Source of the DNA: Candidatus Saccharimonadota bacterium
Lineage (GTDB): Bacteria; Patescibacteriota; Saccharimonadia; Saccharimonadales; Saccharimonadaceae
Direction: 5' to 3'
Length of the DNA stretch: 64,000 nt
NCBI GenBank assembly: GCA_017531585.1
Contig: JAFXKT010000001.1
Location: forward strand, 124,001-188,000
The notes under the pieces were generated by a model. It was not told where the DNA came from and made no database searches. It saw only the letters and a list, made by a program, of their open reading frames with translations. Every line of letters starts with the position of its first letter. Positions within the stretch are counted from its first letter, which is position 1. Positions 57,425 through 64,000 of the stretch are shown one piece after another. The position numbers and the translations under genes are program-made.

Positions 57425-57682
57425 ATGGAAGAGGAAAGAGAGTTTTACGATTATACCCACGAGGGTATTAGACAGAGCGTTTTAAACTGCGGCCTCGGCC
57501 TCGGATTAGCCGAAGGCTGGGTTGAACTCATTGCCGAAAAAGTTGCACAGGCGATGGACGAATGGGCAAGCACTAAAGACGTTGTCACAGAGACAGATAT
57601 TAGAAAACATATAGTAAATGAGCTGACGACCTACAATGCAGACATTGCTTATGCTTATGAAAATCATGATAAAATAATATAG
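57425..57682 (+). CDS. Small ATP-cone-like protein
   Basis: This 85-residue soluble protein has an N-terminal YDYTHEGIRQSV segment and a C-terminal half (TDIRKHIVNELTTYNADIAYAYENHDK) that resembles the end of an ATP-cone domain. Such domains sense ATP/dATP in ribonucleotide reductases and NrdR. The similarity is by eye and short. It lies 1 base after a membrane protein gene and 8 bases before the flavoprotein gene, so it is in one operon with them. Confidence 0.6.
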   Translation: MEEEREFYDYTHEGIRQSVLNCGLGLGLAEGWVELIAEKVAQAMDEWASTKDVVTETDIRKHIVNELTTYNADIAYAYENHDKII

Positions 57683-57690
57683 AGAAAGTT

Positions 57691-59055
57691 ATGGCAAGAT
57701 TTGATTACGATTTAGCAGTTCTAGGAAGTGGCGACGCTGGTAGCGAGGCCGCATTTTTGGCGAACGAAGCAGGTCTTAGTGTCGTAATTATCGAGAATGA
57801 CAAGTGGGGCGGCTCTAGCTTGAACTATAGCGACATCCCAATGGGGGCACTTCGCTACACTTCTCAGCTTCTCTATAATGCCAGAAAAGGCGCAAAACTT
57901 GGTCTTTCTAGCGCAAACCTTCGCTATAACTACCCTACGATGAATAACTGGAAAAACTTCGCCATGAAGCGCGCTGGCGCAGACGACGAGACAGTTTATA
58001 CCGAAGACAAGATTGATTGTATGCGCGGCGAGGCTCGCCTTCTTTCTGCCCACGAAATTAGCGTTGGCGAAGAAACGATCCGCGTCAAAAAGATTTTGCT
58101 AGCTACTGGAGCTTCTACGCTCGATACTGGTATCAAAATACCACAGAACGTTGATTATCTATTACCAGAAAATGTTCCATATATCCTAAGACCACCGAAG
58201 AGCATTTGTATCGTTGGCGCTGGCGCAACTGGTTGCGAAATGGCTCAATATTTTGCTAGCCTCGGCACCGAAGTTACTCTTGTCGATCTTGCTGTTCGTG
58301 TTTTGCCTCGCGAGGACGAGGAAGCCGGTCAGGTGCTTGAAGAATTGTTTACAAAGGACGGAATTCGCGTTCTAACCCAGTCCAGAGCAATCGCCCTAGA
58401 AAAGGATGGTTCTGCCGGCAAGCGTATTGTTATCCTACGCGGCGGCGAAGAAAAAACTATCAAGGCCGAGGAAGTTCTTCTTTGTACTGGCTATGCACCG
58501 AACGTTGATTTGGGTCTAGAAAATGCAAAGGTCAAATTCTCGAGCGATGGCGTTAAAGTGGACGCTTCTATGCAGACTAATGTTAAGGGTATTTATGCTT
58601 GTGGTGATATAATTGGCGGCTATAGTAGTAGCGCAAAAGCCAAAATGGAAGCTCGCATCGCAGCCCTTCATATTATTGGCAAGTCCAAGGAAACCGTAGA
58701 TTATACCGGCCTAGTCCACGTTACAAAGATTTATCCAGAAATCGCTAGCGTTGGCATGACCGAGGACGATTGCATTAAGCGTGATCGCAAGATTAAAAAA
58801 GTTATTAAGCCAATTTATTGTAACGCATCGATTACGACCAATTTCCGCTCTGGATTTATCAAGATGATTTGCAGCAAGAACGGCATCTTCATGGGCGCAA
58901 CTATCATGGCTCCAAATGCTGGTCTAATCGCGCAAGAGCTAGCTATGGCACTCAAATACAATATGAGTATCTTCGAGATTTTCCAGGTGCCACATCCAGA
59001 AAGCGAGTGGTCCATGATTATCCAAAACTGTTGCTCAGATTTGCTAAAGTCTTAA
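57691..59055 (+). CDS. Pyridine nucleotide-disulfide oxidoreductase-like flavoprotein without redox cysteines
   Basis: The 454-residue product has the full architecture of dihydrolipoamide dehydrogenase/mercuric reductase: FAD site LGSGDAGSEAAFLA, NAD site IVGAGATGCEMAQYF, second FAD site GIYACGDIIGG, and the dimer domain with HPESEW. The active disulfide motif, normally Gly-Gly-Thr-Cys-Leu-Asn-x-Gly-Cys-Ile-Pro, reads GGSSLNYSDIPMG, with both cysteines replaced (Ser and Asp). It cannot perform thiol-disulfide exchange in the usual way, but the flavin and NAD sites look intact. The His/Glu pair near the C-terminus is kept. It ends its operon with a terminator. Confidence 0.85.
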   Translation: MARFDYDLAVLGSGDAGSEAAFLANEAGLSVVIIENDKWGGSSLNYSDIPMGALRYTSQLLYNARKGAKLGLSSANLRYNYPTMNNWKNFAMKRAGADDETVYTEDKIDCMRGEARLLSAHEISVGEETIRVKKILLATGASTLDTGIKIPQNVDYLLPENVPYILRPPKSICIVGAGATGCEMAQYFASLGTEVTLVDLAVRVLPREDEEAGQVLEELFTKDGIRVLTQSRAIALEKDGSAGKRIVILRGGEEKTIKAEEVLLCTGYAPNVDLGLENAKVKFSSDGVKVDASMQTNVKGIYACGDIIGGYSSSAKAKMEARIAALHIIGKSKETVDYTGLVHVTKIYPEIASVGMTEDDCIKRDRKIKKVIKPIYCNASITTNFRSGFIKMICSKNGIFMGATIMAPNAGLIAQELAMALKYNMSIFEIFQVPHPESEWSMIIQNCCSDLLKS

Positions 59056-59060
59056 GAATA

Positions 59061-59095
59061 AAAAAACATCCGCCAATTATTAGCGGGTGTTTTTA
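59061..59095 (+). terminator. Terminator between flavoprotein and FtsB-like genes
   Basis: A 10-bp stem AAACATCCGC/GCGGGTGTTT (one T-G pair) with T tail, lying between convergent genes. Confidence 0.85.
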
Positions 59096-59512
59096 TTTAA
59101 ATAGCAAGTCCATCCATTGCTCGAAGTTCGACTTCTCTTCCTGAGTATAGAGACCCGTATCTTTGTGGGCATTCTTGGCTTCATTCGAGTTCCTTGGCAA
59201 AACTACCATCGTCTCGCCTTCGGCCATTTTGCCACCCTTGGAGCGAGCTAGTAACTCCTTATATTCGTCGGTTTTATAATACTCCTGTTCGAGCTGAAGT
59301 TTTTCGACTTCGAGTTTTACCTTTGCGAGCTGAACGTATTTTTCTTGAAGTTTCTGCTTGAGCTCCCAGTTCCTAGACATCGAACTAACGGCACCAATCG
59401 TAAACCAAAGACAGGTAATAATTGCGACAGCATTTACAATATTATTGGCCGTCAAAAAGTCATGTTGCAAGTGATAGAAAAATCTCCTGAGATTAGTCTC
59501 AAGCTTATGCAT
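59093..59512 (-). CDS. FtsB/DivIC-like septum formation protein
   Basis: This 139-residue bitopic protein has a short cytoplasmic start, one membrane helix (about 23-44) and a coiled-coil (about 46-90, ELKQKLQEKYVQLAKVKLEVEK split), followed by the EYKELLARSKGGKMAEGET segment that resembles the short Leu-Ala-Arg-x-x-x-Gly motif of FtsB/DivIC. These proteins link the early and late division machinery. A TATAAT lies 8 bases before the ATG. It is a single gene converging with the flavoprotein operon. Confidence 0.82.
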   Translation of the reverse strand: MHKLETNLRRFFYHLQHDFLTANNIVNAVAIITCLWFTIGAVSSMSRNWELKQKLQEKYVQLAKVKLEVEKLQLEQEYYKTDEYKELLARSKGGKMAEGETMVVLPRNSNEAKNAHKDTGLYTQEEKSNFEQWMDLLFK

Positions 59513-59577
59513 ACATAGCTATTATAGCATTTATAGCCACGAGCGTTTTGTGCTGCGATGCTATAATTAACTTATCT

Positions 59578-60678
59578 ATGAAGAAATCTAAGTTGAAGGT
59601 TTTTCTTGTTATCTTTTTTGTTATTCTTCTTGCACTCGGAGCAGGCTTCGGAATTCCTTTCGGGATAAAATGCGCCAAAAGAAATGAGCTAGTAGGGCTA
59701 GGCTACAGCCGGGAGGTTGCCGATTATATTCTTACTAATGACTACTATGAGAAGTTCACCGAGATTGGTTACAACGAAACTCTAAATCATATTCTTTTAC
59801 AGAGCGACTACAAGACAGAGTATCTAGATAGTTACACGCAGATTAGTTATGTCGATTCCGAAGATTTCCTAGCGCTTACTAATGCTTTTCTAGACAAAAA
59901 TTATTCTACTGATGATATAAATTTCATCTTTAAACGCTTCGAACATGAAGATATCGTCAAACTTTCCGAGCGGGATTATTTTGCCGAGTTACAAAAATAC
60001 TACTCCATAGACTACGCAAAACTCAGAGATCTAGATAGATATGTAAGCTACAAAGAAAAAACTAACAAAGACTACGAGCAAACGGTTTTAGACGTTTCAC
60101 TCAATCTAGATTTAGGAGAATACGAGGCAGATTACGAGAACACCGAGTTTTCCGTAGATATGCTCGTTAACAAGAATTTCTCCGTTAGCAAAGATTTTGA
60201 GCCAAAAGATTTAGTCGATGCAGGTAATGGTTTTTATCTGAATAAGGAAGCATATGAGGCGTTCACGGAAATGCAATCAGCGGCAAGATCAGAAGGCTTA
60301 GAAATTGAAATTAATTCTGCATACAGAAGCGTTTCAGAACAGGAAGCTATTATGAACAATCAGTGCAGGACTTATGGGGACGATTATTGTAAATCTCATG
60401 TCGCAACTCCTGGTTTCTCGGAGCATCATACAGGCCTAGCGCTAGATATTAAATCCAAACATAGCGCCGTTTTTGAACACTCCAAGGAGTTTAACTGGGT
60501 TGTCGAGCATGCGGCAGATTATGGCTTTATTTTGCGCTATCCAAAAGACAAAGAAAACATTACGCGCTATAGCTATGAGGCTTGGCATTTTCGCTATCTT
60601 GGCAAAGATCTAGCGAAGAAAGTCACTGATTCTGGCCTTAGCTACGAAGAATATTACGTCAAGAATATCGAGAAATAA
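59578..60678 (+). CDS. D-alanyl-D-alanine carboxypeptidase, VanY/M15B family
   Basis: The product (366 residues from the ATG at 59578; a TTG at 59548 lies before the promoter) has one N-terminal membrane helix (about 7-30), an alpha-helical linker (about 35-200) and a peptidase domain (about 215-366). Zinc ligands and catalytic residues are in SEHHTGLALDIK and AWHFRYLG, with INSAYRSVSEQEAI before them. The enzyme trims the terminal D-Ala of peptidoglycan stems. The long helical linker is unusual and may place the enzyme at a distance from the membrane. TATAAT is 10 bases from the ATG. Confidence 0.93.
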   Translation: MKKSKLKVFLVIFFVILLALGAGFGIPFGIKCAKRNELVGLGYSREVADYILTNDYYEKFTEIGYNETLNHILLQSDYKTEYLDSYTQISYVDSEDFLALTNAFLDKNYSTDDINFIFKRFEHEDIVKLSERDYFAELQKYYSIDYAKLRDLDRYVSYKEKTNKDYEQTVLDVSLNLDLGEYEADYENTEFSVDMLVNKNFSVSKDFEPKDLVDAGNGFYLNKEAYEAFTEMQSAARSEGLEIEINSAYRSVSEQEAIMNNQCRTYGDDYCKSHVATPGFSEHHTGLALDIKSKHSAVFEHSKEFNWVVEHAADYGFILRYPKDKENITRYSYEAWHFRYLGKDLAKKVTDSGLSYEEYYVKNIEK

Positions 60679-60697
60679 AAATAGGCCGCTTGACCTT
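60678..60697 (-). terminator. Weak hairpin after the initiator tRNA
   Basis: On the minus strand AGGTC-AAGC-GGCCT (5 bp, one T-G pair) is followed by ATTTTTATTT. Confidence 0.45.
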
Positions 60698-60705
60698 CTT
60701 AAACA

Positions 60706-60782
60706 TGGTGGCGGGGGTTGGATTTGAACCAACGACCTTCTGGTTATGGGCCAGACGAGCTACCAGGCTGCTCTACCCCGCG
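60706..60782 (-). tRNA. Initiator tRNA-fMet (anticodon CAT) with unusual anticodon arm
   Basis: This 77-base tRNA with encoded CCA is highly similar to E. coli tRNA-fMet: it starts CGCGGGGTAGAGCAGCCTGG and carries the unpaired first position typical of initiators (here C1 opposite C72). Two anomalies are seen: the loop is CCCATAA, so the near-universal U33 is C, and the three G-C pairs of the anticodon stem are reduced to two (29-41 is T-A). Confidence 0.95.
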
Positions 60783-60851
60783 ATATGTTTTATATATTAA
60801 GGCATTTATTTATTTTTGTCAAGCGCTAAAGAGTTCTAGTCCTTAGTCCCT

Positions 60852-60882
60852 AAAAAACACTCTCGGATTGAGAGTGTTTTTA
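60852..60882 (-). terminator. Terminator of the beta-helix protein gene
   Basis: An 11-bp stem AAAACACTCTC/GAGAGTGTTTT with loop GGATT, just after the stop. Confidence 0.92.
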
Positions 60883-60888
60883 GTTATC

Positions 60889-63800
60889 TTAAGCGCCGTC
60901 ACCATCTGGCAAGAAGCGTAGGATCGAGTACTCGTAACCATCAGAGTCGATACCTTCGATTACGTCGCACCAGTATTCAGTTTCGGAGACCTCGGACTGG
61001 CGAGAATGCGTGCTACCAACAATCTTACCATCATAGAAGTTGAAGTAGCCGTTTATCTTTGTCATACCGATACCCGTTGCGCCAGAGACAGCCTCATTAC
61101 TAATAGCCTTAATTAGCGGCCAGGACTTGCTCGAAGTATCCGTCTGCGTACCTTCTCTTACACCCATTACGAACTTACCCTGTTTGACATATACGCCATA
61201 AGCCTTAGGAGCCGAGACATCAATCGTACTTTCGCCGTCAAGATAGATACCTTTATCTTCATCAGTGCTACTGTTATCTGCATAGATGCCATAGGTTTCG
61301 CCCGTCATATTTGTGTCGATATCTATTAAGCTCTTGTTCTTGATATATAGCGATGAGCTGCTGCCGTAGTTATAAATACCGTACCTACTGTAGCTTCTGC
61401 TATTTGGGCTAGAAGTATTAATCGTAATAGTCGACCCATCCACCGTCATAGTACCAGAGTTAACAATACCAACTGACGCACTTTCGTTATGCTCCCTCGT
61501 ATCAGAGATAATCTTAACCTTCGAATTGTTCGTAATATTAAATACGCCTTTATTGCGAATCGTAGCGTCACTGTAATTATTATCAAAGTTACCAGCAGGC
61601 ACTAGGTTAAATGTACTATTCGAAAGAGTCATCGAACCGTCAGCCGCAATTTCTATACTCTTAGACTTTACCGTATGGTTATTAGTGTAGGTACTATTCT
61701 TGATTTCAATAGTGCCGCTCGTAATATCAAAGTTGCCGTTTTCCATAGTACTACCCGTAATCGTAGTCGTTGCATTAGTCTGATCGATTATCCTTTCGGC
61801 ACGGTTGAAGTCTCTTGTCGTATCTGCAACTTCTAGTACCGATTGATCGATTTCTACTTCACAATTCTTTGCGAGAATCATGTAGTATAAAGTACTCGAC
61901 GTGTCTTCCGTATCTAATTCAGATGATTTTACGGTCAATTTGCCGCCTAGTTGTTCAATAACACCTTCGTTCGAACTCAAAACAGAACCATTCTTAACCT
62001 CAACATCACCATATCCGGTAATCAAGAAGCTCTTGTTAGCACTATGATCTGCATGATTAACATTCATGCCGTCCAAGACAAGGCTAGAGCCTGCCTCATT
62101 CGAGACAAAGTTATCAGTAGTAATATCGAAGCCCTTCATAGTCAACTCTGCATTGGCCTTATTAATAAAGAAGAAGTTGTTTTCGTGATAATCAAGGACT
62201 GGTCTTGTGGACGAAGTATTCTGAATAGTCGTTTTGCCGTAGTTTGTAATTTTTGCGCCTGTAACAATCGTATGGCCATCAAGCTCGATTGTAATCTTCT
62301 TTTCTGCCGGAATAGTAATATATTCAAAGACATAATTATCCTTGAGAAGCGTAATTGTATCGTTTTCGCCAGCAGCAGTAATTGCGGTTTGCAAGGATGG
62401 GAAACATGTAACATTGTCTATTGCTGGACAACTACCACTACCAATCTTTGCCAAAGCTTCAGTCACAGAGACATATTTCACATCATCGTAGCCGGTTTCT
62501 TGAGTACCATGCATGTATGAATCAGTAGCAATTGTCTTAATATTACGATCAAAGTATGCTGAAACATTACCACGAATACGTCCATCAAAGAGGTAAACTA
62601 TACCACCGTAAGCACCAAACTGCCCGCCACTAATAACTGGGGTGGCTAGTGAATTATCTACGCCGTTATAAATCGTTCCATCATCTACACCAATCGTCTG
62701 AATATCATCCGACCTGCCAGATTCGTTATAGATGCCATAATCGCCACCATTTATCTCGCCGCCAGTAATTAGACTAGAGGTATATTCATTCGTATAGTAA
62801 CCATAAGCCAGCTTGCCGTCACCTTCAGTCGTAGCAGTAACCGTGCCTCCAAGAATCTTCATATTTCTACTCCAATAGGAAGATGAACTACTAGAGTAAT
62901 AGCCGTATGCATTGTTATTCGTGCTCTTAACCGTAGTCGTACCGCTATTGATCACGAAATTGCGACCACGCACGCCATACGAAGCATTACGCCCAGTAAC
63001 CACAACCGTGTTCGAAGTCAATTCCTTAGCATAATCGACACCATATGCAGCTCCGCTCGTACTCGTTACCGTAATCGTATTACCCTCAACTTCACCAGCA
63101 TCCTCAACGCCAGTAGCGCTACCCGAACCAGTTGTAACATCGATAATAGCATCGTAGATATTGGAGTTATCTGAATCAGTATCAATACCGTCTGCGCTCT
63201 TACCTGTAACAGTTACCTTGGTTGGATTATTAGTTACCGTAGATTTCTTTACGGTAGCCTTACCGCCACTAATGCCAAATGCACTGCTGTTTTCTGAGTT
63301 TGCCGTAAGAATACTGCCATATACTCCTACCGAAAGAGGAGCAACATTAGAATGATCCTCACGAATACAATCAGCATCACCAGTGCTATTATCGGTTGCA
63401 ATAGTCGAGTCGGTAACCGTAACTGTTCCGTTGGTAAAGTAGATACCATATATCGTATGCGATGTAGAGGTGCCATTTTCTGCAGTAACTGTGGCATTTG
63501 TCACTTCTACGGAGCCACCCTTGCTATAAATCGCCGCATTAGATTTCTCGCCAGAAACCTTTACGGTACCTCCAGTTTGGTTTAGTGTGCCATTGTTATT
63601 AATCGCATTATAAGCACCGACAATCGTACCAGCCTGAACATTTAGAGTGCCCGTATTATCGATTGCAGGAGTCGAGCTAGTTGGATTGACGCCCTGGAGA
63701 ATACCACCACCAATTGAATCTCTAACGGTAAGCGTGCCGCTATTCTTGATTGGCTGGGTATTAGAGACCGTATGCCCCATTAGATCGAGCGTATAGGTAT

Positions 63801-64000
63801 GAGTATTATTGTCGATAATGGCTTCGGAAGTACTGTCTTCAAGGACATCAATAATATCACCATCGCGGAAGTCTATATCTTCGTAGACGGCGTTAAATGA
63901 TCTATATTTGCGATCAAGACGTTCGTTGTATAGGAATTCGCTGCCCAAAACGAGCCAGCACTTTGTCTTGCCGTCTTCTTTTACGATGTTATAGGTTGCG
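60889..64000 (-). CDS. Repetitive beta-helix surface protein, 5' end outside window
   Basis: The frame is open to the right edge and at least 1036 residues are visible. A TTG at 63948 is not the true start, because coding sequence of the same style (KEDGKTKCWLVLGSEF) continues upstream. Throughout there are short units of about 20-25 residues alternating a T-V-T/N-N-G-T-L pattern, such as NSGTLTVRDS, NNGTLNQTGGTVKV and NKGVFNITNNSKVKI, which fit a right-handed parallel beta-helix (pectate-lyase-like). Asn, Thr, Ser and Gly dominate, with few Cys. There is no C-terminal anchor. It is probably an adhesin or envelope polymer-binding protein. The upstream part may hold its signal peptide and binding domain. 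Confidence 0.75.
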   Translation of the reverse strand, partial: ATYNIVKEDGKTKCWLVLGSEFLYNERLDRKYRSFNAVYEDIDFRDGDIIDVLEDSTSEAIIDNNTHTYTLDLMGHTVSNTQPIKNSGTLTVRDSIGGGILQGVNPTSSTPAIDNTGTLNVQAGTIVGAYNAINNNGTLNQTGGTVKVSGEKSNAAIYSKGGSVEVTNATVTAENGTSTSHTIYGIYFTNGTVTVTDSTIATDNSTGDADCIREDHSNVAPLSVGVYGSILTANSENSSAFGISGGKATVKKSTVTNNPTKVTVTGKSADGIDTDSDNSNIYDAIIDVTTGSGSATGVEDAGEVEGNTITVTSTSGAAYGVDYAKELTSNTVVVTGRNASYGVRGRNFVINSGTTTVKSTNNNAYGYYSSSSSSYWSRNMKILGGTVTATTEGDGKLAYGYYTNEYTSSLITGGEINGGDYGIYNESGRSDDIQTIGVDDGTIYNGVDNSLATPVISGGQFGAYGGIVYLFDGRIRGNVSAYFDRNIKTIATDSYMHGTQETGYDDVKYVSVTEALAKIGSGSCPAIDNVTCFPSLQTAITAAGENDTITLLKDNYVFEYITIPAEKKITIELDGHTIVTGAKITNYGKTTIQNTSSTRPVLDYHENNFFFINKANAELTMKGFDITTDNFVSNEAGSSLVLDGMNVNHADHSANKSFLITGYGDVEVKNGSVLSSNEGVIEQLGGKLTVKSSELDTEDTSSTLYYMILAKNCEVEIDQSVLEVADTTRDFNRAERIIDQTNATTTITGSTMENGNFDITSGTIEIKNSTYTNNHTVKSKSIEIAADGSMTLSNSTFNLVPAGNFDNNYSDATIRNKGVFNITNNSKVKIISDTREHNESASVGIVNSGTMTVDGSTITINTSSPNSRSYSRYGIYNYGSSSSLYIKNKSLIDIDTNMTGETYGIYADNSSTDEDKGIYLDGESTIDVSAPKAYGVYVKQGKFVMGVREGTQTDTSSKSWPLIKAISNEAVSGATGIGMTKINGYFNFYDGKIVGSTHSRQSEVSETEYWCDVIEGIDSDGYEYSILRFLPDGDGA

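Noticed and set aside
1-64000. CRISPR array, insertion sequence, prophage or rRNA operon
   Set aside because: No regularly spaced direct repeats, transposase, integrase, phage structural genes or rRNA sequence were seen.

Overview
This window looks like a chromosome segment of a very small, host-associated Gram-positive-type bacterium, most likely a member of Candidatus Saccharibacteria (TM7) or a close Patescibacteria/CPR lineage. This is inferred from content, not from a database search. The signs are compact operons, several housekeeping proteins cut down to the core domain (TilS, MetG, a TsaB-like protein, ComEC without a beta-lactamase domain), type IV pilus genes, an LTA-synthase-like enzyme, a resuscitation-promoting-factor-like cell wall enzyme, and many signal-anchored proteins of unknown function. 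TGA is used as a normal stop (for example in tsaE and in the PEGA-domain gene), so this is genetic code 11 and not the UGA-glycine code of Absconditabacteria/Gracilibacteria. There is no rRNA, CRISPR array, insertion sequence or phage. No stretch above about 300 bases lacks a gene.

Layout. 1-3678 (minus): envelope proteins, including a two-domain peptidoglycan hydrolase. 3758-11842: FtsH, two proline tRNAs, a GT-C glycosyltransferase, a HAD phosphatase, a degenerate DHH protein with a long disordered tail, ribosomal protein S20, a CYTH-like protein and RNase HI. 12062-25171 (minus): a pilus region with four prepilins and, upstream of them, a tandemly duplicated pair consisting of a small membrane protein and a secreted protein of about 1260 residues. 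25277-38029: RNase Y, LTA-synthase-like protein, ComEC, TsaE/TsaB-like, MetG, RsmA, Rpf-like protein, TilS, a PRC-barrel protein, RecX and RecA. 38079-41611: YebC, three small unknown genes, dUTPase, two tRNAs and a pseudopilin. 41665-50313: RimK with its protease partner, membrane proteins, a SpoU methylase, PilB ATPase, L19, an RNase HII-YraN fusion, a secreted HNH nuclease, rubrerythrin and RuvB. 50342-60782: a CIRCE-linked J-domain protein, EamA and CBS proteins, a DsbA-like protein, a 24-residue mini-gene, RuvA, RuvC, a lamin-tail protein, a cysteine-less flavoprotein, an FtsB-like protein, VanY and the initiator tRNA. 60889-64000: a beta-helix surface protein running off the right edge.

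The genes fit an attached lifestyle. Pilus, adhesin-like and wall-hydrolase genes would handle contact and surface remodelling. ComEC, pilus parts and a secreted nuclease suggest DNA scavenging. RecA, RecX and RuvABC give a complete homologous recombination and branch-migration set.

Gene expression has a striking style. Many promoters have an extended -10 (TGnTAnAAT) placed exactly 6-8 bases before the start codon, which implies leaderless mRNAs. Against this background three small genes (39467, 40013 and 53847 minus) stand out. They have near-consensus promoters, long structured 5' leaders, strong Shine-Dalgarno sites and their own terminators. The first two share a nearly identical RNA core of about 29 bases inside flanking stems of different sequence. 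This is the best candidate here for an undescribed cis-regulatory RNA. The duplicated giant secreted protein module is the best candidate for an undescribed protein system.
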